Assembly (NCBI GenBank): GCA_965220245.1
Contig: CBDCPI010000008.1
Span: forward strand, 310,001-374,000
Length of the DNA: 64,000 bases
Reading direction: 5' to 3'
From: CBDCPI01 sp965220245
GTDB taxonomy: Bacteria; Chloroflexota; Dehalococcoidia; Lucifugimonadales; UBA3495
Under the pieces are notes generated by a model. That model was not told the origin of the DNA. It saw nothing but the letters and a program-made list of their open reading frames with translations, and ran no database searches. Shown here one piece after another: positions 39,019 to 47,498 of this stretch. Position 1 is the stretch's first letter. Every line of letters begins with the position of its first letter. The translations under genes and the position numbers were made by a program.

Positions 39019-39950
39019 CCACAGGGCGTGTTGTCAAGGTCGGCACCCGGGGCAGCGACCTCGCTCTGCGGCAGGTCGACGAAGTCCTTGGCCCGTTGCG
39101 CCTTCGCTACCCGGACCTAGACTTTCAGATAGAGATCGTCCGCACCACCGGCGATGTGAACGCGGAGGGTCCTCTGGCAGGAATGGGCTTAGGCGTATTT
39201 GTCCGCGAGATAGAGCGGCTGCTGCTGAACGGCTCCTTGGATATGGCGGTCCACAGCCTGAAGGACCTGCCAACCCAACTTCCCGAGGGGCTGGAATTGG
39301 GCGCGATGCTCAACCGTAAGGACCCGAGGGATGTGTTGGTAAACCGCTGGGGTTGCTCGCTTAAAGAACTGCCCCAGGGTGCCCGCATCGGCACCAGCAG
39401 CCCCCGGCGACAGGCCCAACTCAAGAATCTCTGCCCCCAAGCCGAGGTCTTGCCCATGCGGGGCAATGTGGAGACCCGGCTGCGAAAAGCCGTCGGCGAT
39501 GAGTACGACGGCGCGGTGCTGGCCGCCGCCGGGTTGGTCCGGTTGGGTTTGACCGAGCACGTGGCCGAATACCTTTCCGCCCAGCGCTTTGTGCCGCCAC
39601 CGGGCCAAGGAGTGTTGGCGGTCGAGATCAGGGCCGACGACGACCGAATGGTGGACTTGTTGCGTAGCATCGACCACGTCGAGACCCGCCTCGCCGTTAC
39701 CGCCGAGCGGGCGTTCTTAGCCAAGCTTGGCGGCGGCTGCCAACTTCCCGTCGGCGCCTACGCCCGGTGCCAAGACGAACTGATGATGATGACCGTGTTC
39801 ATCTGCTCGGCAAGCGGCGACAAAGCGTTCCGGGCCAAGCTGGAAGGGCTGGCCTTGGACCCGTTGCAGATGGCCAGCGATGCTTACCTAGCGGTGATGG
39901 AACGGGGAGCCGGAGAACTTCTGGAAGTCGAGTGGTCCGAGCTAAACTAG
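39015..39950 (+). CDS. hemC: Porphobilinogen deaminase
   Basis: 311 residues, starting GTG in a four-base overlap with sirC. It polymerises four porphobilinogen molecules into hydroxymethylbilane. Motifs are VGTRGSDLALRQV, AVHSLKDLPTQLP, GTSSPRRQAQL, PPGQGVLAVEIRADD, and AKLGGGCQLPVGAYA, whose Cys near residue 242 carries the dipyrromethane cofactor. The length is normal for the family. Confidence 0.95.
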   Translation: MTTGRVVKVGTRGSDLALRQVDEVLGPLRLRYPDLDFQIEIVRTTGDVNAEGPLAGMGLGVFVREIERLLLNGSLDMAVHSLKDLPTQLPEGLELGAMLNRKDPRDVLVNRWGCSLKELPQGARIGTSSPRRQAQLKNLCPQAEVLPMRGNVETRLRKAVGDEYDGAVLAAAGLVRLGLTEHVAEYLSAQRFVPPPGQGVLAVEIRADDDRMVDLLRSIDHVETRLAVTAERAFLAKLGGGCQLPVGAYARCQDELMMMTVFICSASGDKAFRAKLEGLALDPLQMASDAYLAVMERGAGELLEVEWSELN

Positions 39951-40027
39951 GCGCAAGTTATGGCCGGTAAAGTTTACCTGCTCTTGGTGGAACGGGGCGG
40001 CGAAGACCTGCTCCGCGTCGCGCGGTG

Positions 40028-40103
40028 ATTAAACGCAAAGGCGCAGAGACCCAAGGACGCAAAGATTTTATAATATAATTCCCCTTGCGCCCTTGCGTTT
40101 AAT
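40028..40103. repeat. Inverted repeat after hemC
   Basis: ATTAAACGCAAAGGCGCA at 40028 and CTTGCGCCCTTGCGTTTAAT ending at 40103 form a long stem around an AT-rich loop. A half-copy (AATTAAACGCAGAGAGCGCC) occurs near 40962. It looks like a dispersed palindromic repeat rather than a terminator. A 22-codon remnant frame (39960-40028) lies just before it. Confidence 0.5.
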
Positions 40104-40121
40104 CCCTTGCAACAGGAGAGC

Positions 40122-40931
40122 ATGAATCCCTTGCCTGGCAAATACGACAGTAACGCCCTAGCCGTCGGCCAAGCGGTGCTGCGGGATACGGCCGCCGAGG
40201 ACGTCATCCTGATCGGCTCCCGGGCCCGGGGCGATTATCACGAACATTCCGACGTTGACTTTATTTTCATTCACCCTCGCTGGCAAGACGACGAAATACG
40301 GGATAAAGCCCGATGCGCCGCAAGGGCAACGGCCGAAGCTCTCTATGGAGAGTTGGTCCCGGTGGATTTCGTCTGGTTCACTCCCGAAGAGTTCGACCAC
40401 CGGCGGCGCAGCATCAACAGCATCGCCGCAATTGCCACCGAGGAAGGCATAACCATGGACGGCCACCCCGCCGGGGACGTATACCCCAACGACGACGAGG
40501 ACTACTCCAACGAATGGACTCAAACCGATAATCGCTGTTACCACACCAGGTCGCACCTGCACATGTTGCGCGCGGCCATAGATAGCGGCCTGGCGGGCAT
40601 CATGGTAGGCCAGCAGGCCCACCAGACTTTGGAACACGCCATGAAAGCCCTGATTTCGGCCAGCGGACGCCGCTACCCGCATCACCACAACTTGGTCGAT
40701 TTGGAGCAGACGATGCGCCGGTCCGACCCAGGGTTCACCCACCCGCTGGAGTCCCCCCTAGTAGCCCTTAACGACTACAGCGGAAGATTAAAATACAATG
40801 AGCCCTACGCTCCCCTGGGCGACCGAGAGGAACTGTACCGGAAAGTCCTGAACGACACCCGGCAAATCTTCCAGCGTGTCGCCCTGCTCACCGGCAAAGA
40901 CCCTTGGCAGGAGCGGCCCGAAGACCGATAG
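40122..40931 (+). CDS. Single-chain nucleotidyltransferase-HEPN protein
   Basis: 269 residues from ATG 40122 after an AGGAG site. The N-terminal half is a minimal nucleotidyltransferase with IGSRARGDYHEHSDVDFIF (GS...DxD) and a third acidic strand (GELVPVDFVWF). The C-terminal half from about 145 is a HEPN domain (RSHLHMLRAAIDSGL...GQQAHQTLEHAMKALI) with GRRYPHHHN, an RX4-6H-like motif. MNT antitoxins silence HEPN RNase toxins by AMPylation; here both are in one chain. It interrupts the tetrapyrrole genes. Confidence 0.8.
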   Translation: MNPLPGKYDSNALAVGQAVLRDTAAEDVILIGSRARGDYHEHSDVDFIFIHPRWQDDEIRDKARCAARATAEALYGELVPVDFVWFTPEEFDHRRRSINSIAAIATEEGITMDGHPAGDVYPNDDEDYSNEWTQTDNRCYHTRSHLHMLRAAIDSGLAGIMVGQQAHQTLEHAMKALISASGRRYPHHHNLVDLEQTMRRSDPGFTHPLESPLVALNDYSGRLKYNEPYAPLGDREELYRKVLNDTRQIFQRVALLTGKDPWQERPEDR

Positions 40932-41034
40932 CCTCGGCCCTCTCCGCGCGGCACGGGGAATAATTAAACGCAGAGAGCGCCAAAAACAGGTAGGAACGTA
41001 CTATGAGCGAGATAAGTACGAGCTTTAGGAGAGC

Positions 41035-42570
41035 GTGAACCCATCGACCGGTAAAGTTTATCTGGTAGGCGCCGGCCCCGGAGACCCGGGGCTGATTACG
41101 GTCAAGGGCCGGTGGATGTTGGAGCGGGCGCAGGTGGTGGTATACGACCGGTTGCTTGACCCGTCGCTGCTGAACGTCGCTCCAACCTCTGCGGAACGGA
41201 TATTCGTAGGCAAGGAACGCGGGCGCCAAGCCTTAAACCAGACCGAGATCAACCAACTCTTGGTGGAACGGGCCCGAAACGGCTTGGCAGTGGTGCGTCT
41301 GAAGGGCGGCGACCCCTTTGTGTTCGGCCGGGGCGGTGAAGAAGCTCTGGCCTTGACCCAAAACGGCATCCCCTTCGAGGTAGTGCCGGGCGTGAGCTCC
41401 CCGGTGGCGGCCGCCGCTTACGCGGGGATTCCGGTCACCCACCGCGGTATTGCTACCTCGGTCACCGTGGCAACCGGTAGTGAGGACCCTTCCAAGGCGG
41501 AATTCTCGGCAAGCTGGGAGTCCTTGGGCGAATACCAAGCCCGGACCGGGGGCACCTTGGTAGTATTGATGGGCTGGGCCGGGATGGAGTCAATTATGCA
41601 AGCCTTGGCCCGGGGGGGAGTACCACCAAACACCCCGGCCGCGCTGGTGCAGTGGGGTACTTGGTCCCGTCAGCAAACTGTCACCGGCTGCTTGGACAAC
41701 ATAGTACAGCGGGGACAAGAGGCGGGCGTAGGGCCACCGGTCATCGCAGTTATCGGCGGCGTTGTGGAATTACGGGAACAGTTGGCCTGGTTCGATCAAA
41801 GACCATTGTTCGGTAAGAAGGTGCTAATCACTCGGTCCCGAGCCCAGGCTTCCCGGTTCCGGGAACTGCTGGAGGAGTTGGGAGCGCAGCCCTTCGAGAT
41901 ACCGGCCATCCAGACCGCCAGCCTGGAAGACTATACGGAGTTGGACGGCGCGCTCGCCCGGCTCGGTGAATTTCACTGGGTGATTTTCGCCAGCGTGAAC
42001 GCCGTGGGTTCCGTGTTCGAGCGTCTGGAGACGCAGGGCAGGGACAGCCGGGCCTTTGGCGGGGTGAAAGTCGGGGCCATCGGGCCAGCCACTGGAGAGG
42101 CCCTTTCCCGCAGGGGAATCACCCCCGACTTCGTGCCGTCCCGGTCGGTCTCCGAGGTAGTCCTAACAGAATTGGAAGGTCTCGATTGGGCCGGAGCGCC
42201 CGTCCTGCTCCCCACAGCCGACATTGGCCGCGACGCGCTGGCCCAGGGCCTGTCCGCGCGGGGGGCGCGGGTCGAACGCATTGCCGCATACCGCACCATC
42301 CCTGCCGAAGGGATGGGAGAAAGGGCGCGCAAGGCACTGGAGCAGAAGGTCGATTTCGTGACGTTCACCAGTTCGTCAACCGTCCGCAACTTGCTTGATA
42401 TGCTGGATGGCGACCGACAAGCCCTGGAAGGAAGCAAGATTGCCTGCATTGGCCCCACCACCGCCGCCACCGCGGAGGAACTGGGGCTGTGCGTAGACCT
42501 GGTGGCCACGGTCCACACTGTACAAGGACTGGTGGACGCCCTGATCCAACACGTCTGTGCTAATGCCTGA
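41035..42570 (+). CDS. cobA-hemD: Uroporphyrinogen-III methyltransferase / synthase fusion
   Basis: 511 residues, GTG start after TTTAGGAG. Residues 1-245 are SAM-dependent uroporphyrinogen-III C-methyltransferase (VYLVGAGPGDPGLITVKG, VVRLKGGDPFVFGRGGEE, VPGVSSPVAAAAYAGIPVTH), which makes precorrin-2. Residues 260-510 are uroporphyrinogen-III synthase (KVLITRSRAQASRFRELLEE, VIFASVNAVGSVFERL, VDFVTFTSSSTVRNLLDML). The fusion channels hydroxymethylbilane from HemC to precorrin-2 for SirC. Confidence 0.95.
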   Translation: MNPSTGKVYLVGAGPGDPGLITVKGRWMLERAQVVVYDRLLDPSLLNVAPTSAERIFVGKERGRQALNQTEINQLLVERARNGLAVVRLKGGDPFVFGRGGEEALALTQNGIPFEVVPGVSSPVAAAAYAGIPVTHRGIATSVTVATGSEDPSKAEFSASWESLGEYQARTGGTLVVLMGWAGMESIMQALARGGVPPNTPAALVQWGTWSRQQTVTGCLDNIVQRGQEAGVGPPVIAVIGGVVELREQLAWFDQRPLFGKKVLITRSRAQASRFRELLEELGAQPFEIPAIQTASLEDYTELDGALARLGEFHWVIFASVNAVGSVFERLETQGRDSRAFGGVKVGAIGPATGEALSRRGITPDFVPSRSVSEVVLTELEGLDWAGAPVLLPTADIGRDALAQGLSARGARVERIAAYRTIPAEGMGERARKALEQKVDFVTFTSSSTVRNLLDMLDGDRQALEGSKIACIGPTTAATAEELGLCVDLVATVHTVQGLVDALIQHVCANA

Positions 42571-42606
42571 GACTGACTATAACGAGCGGTCCAGTGTACC
42601 GGCAGA

Positions 42607-43080
42607 TTGGATAACCAGGCCCATCAAACGCGGGGCGCACGAGAATCCGTCTGGAGCATATTAGCCCAGTGGCAGTCCGCTTACTTCATCCTGTTCGCCA
42701 TCCAGAACATAGCGGGCATATCTTTGGTATGCTGGTACGAAATTACGCAGCAGACCCAGGATAGCGTAGTCGAGACCATCCTGGCCATCAGTCAGGGCAC
42801 AGCTCCAATAGCGGTCGGGTCAGCCGCAGCAACCATCACATTAATGGAGACAGTGAGGTCCGTCATGGTCATAGCAGCCAGCTTGGACAGGTGGCTCAAA
42901 GAAAAAGAGGCCAAAAGGATAGAACGCCGACGTGCAGAAGGGCGTGCAGAAGGGCGAGTGGAAGCCCACAAAGCATGGTCTGAGTGGAACCGGCAGCGGC
43001 TGGAAGCTGAGGCCAAGGGCGAATCGTTCGCCGAGCCGCCGCCCGACTTCAGCGAAGCTGGGCCATCCCCGGACGGGTAA
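42607..43080 (+). CDS. Small membrane protein with charged coiled-coil tail
   Basis: 157 residues. There are two hydrophobic segments (about 25-45, YFILFAIQNIAGISLVCWY, and 65-90), then a highly charged helix (RWLKEKEAKRIERRRAEGRA...). An exact 12-bp tandem duplication (42931-42942, 42943-42954) gives the repeat RAEGRAEGR. The start is uncertain, as TTG at 42607 is weak. I do not recognise a family. It lies between cobA-hemD and hemB. Confidence 0.55.
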   Translation: MDNQAHQTRGARESVWSILAQWQSAYFILFAIQNIAGISLVCWYEITQQTQDSVVETILAISQGTAPIAVGSAAATITLMETVRSVMVIAASLDRWLKEKEAKRIERRRAEGRAEGRVEAHKAWSEWNRQRLEAEAKGESFAEPPPDFSEAGPSPDG

Positions 43081-43160
43081 TTCTGCCCTGCTCCGGACGA
43101 TTGGGTCATGGCAAATCAACCCCTTGCCCTTAGAGACTGTCTAATAAGGAGGTCATAATC

Positions 43161-44144
43161 ATGCCTAGCTTTCCCGACCTGCGGCTGCGCCGGTTGCGCG
43201 GCTCGGATCCACTGCGGAACTTGGCCCGCGAGACCCGCCTTTCTGCCAAAGAGTTCGTCTATCCAATGTTCGTCACCCACGGCCATGGCGTCCGTGATCC
43301 CATCGAACCGATGCCAGGCTGTTATCAGATGTCCTTGGACGTTATGTCCGAGGAGGTGGACGAGGTCGGCAGTCTGGGCATCCCGGCGGTCCTGCTCTTT
43401 GGGCTGCCCGCCGAGAAAGACCCCTTGGGCACTGAAGGCTACGACCCCGAAGGCATCGTCCAAGAAGCGGTGCGGGTTATCAAGAAGACCTCTCCGGAAA
43501 TGCTGGTGATCACCGACGTTTGCATGTGCGAGTACACCGACCACGGCCACTGCGGCGTCATCGAAAACGGCCGGGTCGATAACGATCAGACCCTGGAACT
43601 GCTGAGCCGGACCGCGGTCTCCCACGTGCAAGCCGGCGCCGACCTGCCAGCCCCTTCCGCGATGATGGACGGCCAAGTATGGGCCATTCGGAAGGCGCTT
43701 AACGCCGACGGTTACGAGGATGTGCCCATCATGGGCTATGCCGCCAAATATGCCTCCGGCTTCTACGGCCCCTTTCGGGTCGCTGCTGGTTCGACGCCCC
43801 AGTTCGGCGACCGCAAGTCCTACCAGATGGACCCGTCCAACGTTCGCATGGCCATGCGGGAAATCGAAAGCGACATTGCCGAGGGCGCCGACATCGTGAT
43901 GGTGAAACCGGCCTTGGCCTATCTGGACGTCATAAAGGAGGCCCGAGCTAAATTCAACCTGCCTCTGGCCGCCTACAACGTTAGCGGCGAGTACTCCATG
44001 ATCAAGGCGGCCTCCCAGCAGGGTTGGATCGACGAGAAGCCGGTTACTACGGAATTACTGACCGCTATCAAGCGGGCTGGCGCCGACATTATCCTCAGCT
44101 ACCACGCCAAAGACATCGCTGGCTGGCTGCGGGAAGAGGGGTAG
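43161..44144 (+). CDS. hemB: Porphobilinogen synthase (5-aminolevulinate dehydratase)
   Basis: 327 residues, ATG after AAGGAGG. It condenses two 5-aminolevulinate molecules. The zinc-type active site is visible as TDVCMCEYTDHGHCG (three Cys near 119-131). The Schiff-base lysines lie in MGYAAKYASGFYGPFR (near 200) and VMVKPALAYLD (near 251). The C-terminal VSGEYSMIKAASQQGWID is typical. Confidence 0.96.
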   Translation: MPSFPDLRLRRLRGSDPLRNLARETRLSAKEFVYPMFVTHGHGVRDPIEPMPGCYQMSLDVMSEEVDEVGSLGIPAVLLFGLPAEKDPLGTEGYDPEGIVQEAVRVIKKTSPEMLVITDVCMCEYTDHGHCGVIENGRVDNDQTLELLSRTAVSHVQAGADLPAPSAMMDGQVWAIRKALNADGYEDVPIMGYAAKYASGFYGPFRVAAGSTPQFGDRKSYQMDPSNVRMAMREIESDIAEGADIVMVKPALAYLDVIKEARAKFNLPLAAYNVSGEYSMIKAASQQGWIDEKPVTTELLTAIKRAGADIILSYHAKDIAGWLREEG

Positions 44145-44171
44145 GGAACTCGCTGGAACATCCCAACCGGG

Positions 44172-44738
44172 ATGAACGAGACGCTTCAAATAATAGTATC
44201 TGTTGCCGCGGTGGGCGTCGTGGTCCTGGTCGCCGTGGCGGGTGCTACTTGGAGGCTAGCCGACAGGTTGGCCAAAATGGAATCGAGGTTCGAAGTCCGG
44301 TTCCAACGTACAGAGGAGCGCATGGACAACTTGGCGGCTGTCATTGGCGGCCTGAGCCAGCAAGTCGTCGCTTTGACCACCCTCATGTCTCTAGTGTTCA
44401 CCTATTTTCATCGGAGCAATATAATCACCGATGAGGAATACCGTGAAAACATGGGGCAGTTCACGGCCAACATCTCTCTAGGCTCAAGTCATCTGGTCGA
44501 TTACCTCATTCAAGGAACAAATCCGTTATCCTCGGATGAGGCCCATAGACTAAAGGAGTTAGTGGACAGAGCCGGTAGGGGCGAAATTTTCCTCCGGCCC
44601 GAGGTCCGTGAATACAAGACGTTGATTGCCAAAGTGAAAAGAGACCATCCTTATGATCCGCGAGTATGGCAACTGGTGACATTGGGAACACTCATGTCAG
44701 GCGTGTACCTGAACGAACCGGAAGAGGAACCGGAGTAG
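44172..44738 (+). CDS. Membrane-anchored coiled-coil protein, unknown
   Basis: 188 residues. One N-terminal membrane helix (LQIIVSVAAVGVVVLVAVAGA) is followed by a coiled coil (DRLAKMESRFEVRFQRTEERMDNLAAVIGGLSQQV) of the type often annotated as hemolysin-XhlA/DUF1640-like. A soluble helical C-terminal half follows (EEYRENMGQF...LVDYLIQGTNPLSSDEAHRL). It starts 28 bp after hemB. No family-specific function can be given. Confidence 0.6.
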   Translation: MNETLQIIVSVAAVGVVVLVAVAGATWRLADRLAKMESRFEVRFQRTEERMDNLAAVIGGLSQQVVALTTLMSLVFTYFHRSNIITDEEYRENMGQFTANISLGSSHLVDYLIQGTNPLSSDEAHRLKELVDRAGRGEIFLRPEVREYKTLIAKVKRDHPYDPRVWQLVTLGTLMSGVYLNEPEEEPE

Positions 44739-44816
44739 GAACATAGCCCCAGGCTTAGCGGATGAGCAAGTAAGCCTGAGCCAGACGCCTGTCAGAGGAA
44801 TAAGGGACAGGGGGCA

Positions 44817-45434
44817 ATGGCCAGAGTGAGTGCCGAAAATCTGATCGTCGGGAAGCGGGCAGAGCACTATGCGGTCAGCGAACTGCTGAAGCGAGACTTG
44901 TTGCCGTACCTGCCGGCACCCGGCGCCGCTGCCGACCTCATGGTGCGGACGCCAGCCAGCCAGTGTATCGAGTTGCGAATCGAGTCTTCCATCAGCAATA
45001 GCAAGGGAGAGGAACGGCGGTTTCAGACGCCTGACTTCAAACCACGCCCGGAACTTATCTATCTTTGCGTGGAATTTACCGGAGTCGAAATCGAAAGCGT
45101 CTGGGTATTACCATCTACCGTGTTCTTTGTATACTCCGACACAGGCGGGGAGAGCGGCCTGAGGGAGCTTAGTCTCGACGCAAAGCGGGACGACCGTTGC
45201 CTAGGCAAGCCGTTTCGAGAATACAATCACTTCTTCCGCAACCGATGGGAGCCGGTCACGCAGTTCGACCTTTACCGGCGTTATATGAAGCCCTGGGGTT
45301 CCCCAGGACTCGCGGATGGGTGGGAAGATTTTGAAGACGGGATGATGGCATTGGAGGTTATCGAGTCCCGCGATCTGTGGGAAGAAAGTATCCCATTCGA
45401 GCCGCTTGTGTTCGGTGACGCCGCGGAGCTATAG
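44817..45434 (+). CDS. Possible PD-(D/E)XK nuclease-fold protein
   Basis: 205 residues. The first 70 follow the layout of restriction-endonuclease-like proteins: GKRAEHYAVSELLKRDLLPYL (helix with Glu), AAADLMVRTPASQCIELRIESS (strand with Asp, then E-x-R in place of the usual E-x-K). The rest is unrecognised, with an aromatic-rich EYNHFFRNRWEPVTQFDLYRRYMKPW. The missing lysine argues either for an inactive version or against the assignment. It lies between hemB and hemL. Confidence 0.5.
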   Translation: MARVSAENLIVGKRAEHYAVSELLKRDLLPYLPAPGAAADLMVRTPASQCIELRIESSISNSKGEERRFQTPDFKPRPELIYLCVEFTGVEIESVWVLPSTVFFVYSDTGGESGLRELSLDAKRDDRCLGKPFREYNHFFRNRWEPVTQFDLYRRYMKPWGSPGLADGWEDFEDGMMALEVIESRDLWEESIPFEPLVFGDAAEL

Positions 45435-45518
45435 AGTTGAGTATGGAGCCGCCGGGTCCAGAGGGAGCTGAGAAGGCTTCCTATTCCACCAAATCTACTA
45501 GTAGTGCTAGGTCCAGAT

Positions 45519-46805
45519 ATGCAACACACCAAGTCCGAAGCCTTATTCGCCCAAGCGCAGCAGTACATACCGGGCGGGGTAAACAGCCCGGTACGCTCAT
45601 TCCGGGCTGTGGGCGGCACGCCGCCGTTCATCGCCAGAGGACAAGGCCCCCGGGTCTGGGATGTCGATGGCAACGAATATATCGACTACTTGGGGTCCTG
45701 GGGCCCGTTGGTGTTAGGCCACGCCCATCCCGCTGTGGTGTCGGCCCTGGGGAAGGCCGCCGAGGGCGGGACCAGCTTTGGCGCGCCGGTGGAAGGGGAA
45801 GTCGAACTGGCCCGGTTAATCTGCGAAGCGTTCCCGTCGGTGGACCTGGTGCGGTTGGTCAACTCCGGCACTGAGGCTTGCATGACCGCCATTCGTCTGG
45901 CCCGTGCCTTCACCGGGCGCAACAAGATAATCAAATTCGCTGGCTGCTATCACGGCCACGCCGATGGCCTGCTGGTCCGGGCCGGGTCCGGCGCTCTGAC
46001 CCACGGCATCCCAACCAGCGCCGGGGTGCCCGAGTCCTACGCCAGCGAGACCCTGGTGGCGGACTTCAACGATCTATCCTCGGTGGAACGTTACTTCGAG
46101 ACTTTCCCCGACGATGTGGCCGGGATCATCGTCGAGCCGGTGGCGGGTAACATGGGTGTGGTGTCACCGGCCGAGGGATTCCTGGATGGGCTTAGGCAAT
46201 TGACCAACCAACACGGCGCTTTGTTGATATTCGACGAGGTGATCACCGGGTTCCGAGTCGGCCCCAGCGGGGCGCAGGGCTTGTACGGAATCACTCCCGA
46301 CATTACGACCATGGGCAAGATCATCGGCGGCGGGCTCCCGGTCGGGGCCTACGGGGGTCGAAGGGAGATCATGGAGCGGGTCGCCCCCTTGGGAGACATG
46401 TACCAAGCGGGCACCCTGTCGGGAAATCCCTTGGCGGTCAGCGCGGGAGTGGCCACCTTGACCGAGCTAAAGGCCCCCGGGGTCTACGAGCGGATCGACC
46501 GGCTGGCCCAGCGGCTTACCGACGGGCTGAGCCAAGCGTTCGAGAGCGTGGAAATCCCGGCTACGATCAACCGCGTGGGGTCAATGTTCACCGGGTTCAT
46601 GAATCCGGGACCGGTGGACAGCTTGGCCCGGGTCGAAGCGTCAGACGCCGCCCTCTACGGCCGCTACTTCCACGCCATGTTGGAGAGGGGAGTGTATATT
46701 GCCCCCTCCCAGTTCGAGGCCGGTTTCGTTTCCATCGCCCACACAGAAGATGACATCGACCAGACCATCGCCATCGCTGCCAAAGCCTTGGAGGGAATGG
46801 GCTGA
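45519..46805 (+). CDS. hemL: Glutamate-1-semialdehyde 2,1-aminomutase
   Basis: 428 residues from ATG 45519 (MQHTKSEALFAQAQQYIPGG). It is a PLP enzyme that converts glutamate-1-semialdehyde to 5-aminolevulinate, the entry to tetrapyrroles by the C5 pathway. Signatures are VNSGTEACMTAIRLARAFTG, KFAGCYHGHADGLLV, LLIFDEVITGFRVG, and TTMGKIIGGGLPVGAYGG with the PLP lysine near residue 266. Its substrate needs glutamyl-tRNA reductase (hemA), which is not in this window. Confidence 0.95.
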   Translation: MQHTKSEALFAQAQQYIPGGVNSPVRSFRAVGGTPPFIARGQGPRVWDVDGNEYIDYLGSWGPLVLGHAHPAVVSALGKAAEGGTSFGAPVEGEVELARLICEAFPSVDLVRLVNSGTEACMTAIRLARAFTGRNKIIKFAGCYHGHADGLLVRAGSGALTHGIPTSAGVPESYASETLVADFNDLSSVERYFETFPDDVAGIIVEPVAGNMGVVSPAEGFLDGLRQLTNQHGALLIFDEVITGFRVGPSGAQGLYGITPDITTMGKIIGGGLPVGAYGGRREIMERVAPLGDMYQAGTLSGNPLAVSAGVATLTELKAPGVYERIDRLAQRLTDGLSQAFESVEIPATINRVGSMFTGFMNPGPVDSLARVEASDAALYGRYFHAMLERGVYIAPSQFEAGFVSIAHTEDDIDQTIAIAAKALEGMG

Positions 46806-46915
46806 AATCGGCCAGCTAGCCAGCTCAGGCGTAAAGGTTGATATTTAGTAGCCCAACAAAACCCATAGTTCATGCGCCCCATGATAGGCGCAAATTTGTA
46901 CTAGCAACGCTCCTT

Positions 46916-47230
46916 ATGATAACCCGGGACCCACAAGGGCAGCCAATACGCCTAACCGCCGAGGGTTGGCGGCACATCACCCGGCCCGCACACTCTTATA
47001 TGGCGGAGATGTGGGAGTCTGTTGTTGAGACGCTCCAGAGCCCCGATGTGATAAGGAGGTCGAATAGCGACCCGTACACGGTGAGGCTATACTACAAGTG
47101 GTTCGTCGATACAGTGGTAGGCGCCAGATGGGTGTGTGTGGTGGTGAAGTATCGTAACAACGATGCCTTTGTTCTCACTGCCTACGCAACAGATGTCATA
47201 AAGGAAGGGGAAGAGATATGGCCAAAATAG
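46916..47230 (+). CDS. BECR-fold (RelE/barnase-like) putative toxin
   Basis: 104 residues from ATG 46916. RLTAEGWRHITRPAHSYM (Trp-x-His-Ile), VVETLQSPDVIRRSNSDPY and WVCVVVKYRNNDAFVLTAY match the layout of PBECR/RelE-like nucleases associated with toxin systems and phages. The small DUF2283 gene overlaps its end by 13 bp, the usual toxin-antitoxin arrangement. Catalytic activity is inferred only. Confidence 0.65.
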   Translation: MITRDPQGQPIRLTAEGWRHITRPAHSYMAEMWESVVETLQSPDVIRRSNSDPYTVRLYYKWFVDTVVGARWVCVVVKYRNNDAFVLTAYATDVIKEGEEIWPK

Positions 47231-47448
47231 ATAGAGTTAATGTCTGGTTTGATAAAGAGGGAGACTTTCTGGATGTTACCTGGGGAGTTAATACTTGCAC
47301 CAATCCAACTCAGGATGACCGGGTTATGGCTCACTTGGACAACGAAGGCAATATCCAAGGATTTCACATCCTTGGAGTTACCAGCTTTGAGGGCAATTAC
47401 ATTGATGTGGACATCCACCCAATTGATTCCCAGACTCCGGCTGTCTAA
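47218..47448 (+). CDS. DUF2283 family protein, putative antitoxin
   Basis: 76 residues: MAKIDRVNVWFDKEGDFLDVTW, DDRVMAHLDNEGNIQGFHILG. This is the compact beta-rich DUF2283 fold (a short Y/F-D-x-E-x-D-x-L pattern). It overlaps the preceding BECR-type gene by 13 bp, which suggests co-translation. DUF2283 proteins are frequent partners of small toxins. Confidence 0.75.
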   Translation: MAKIDRVNVWFDKEGDFLDVTWGVNTCTNPTQDDRVMAHLDNEGNIQGFHILGVTSFEGNYIDVDIHPIDSQTPAV

Positions 47449-47498
47449 CTGTCCTTTTCCTCGGATGAACCTACTTAAGCACCGATAACTTCTAACTT

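Noticed and set aside
39960..40028. 22-codon frame MAGKVYLLLVERGGEDLLRV...
   Set aside because: It resembles the start of CobA or a truncated duplicate next to a repeat; there is no stop-to-start context or motif to call it a gene.
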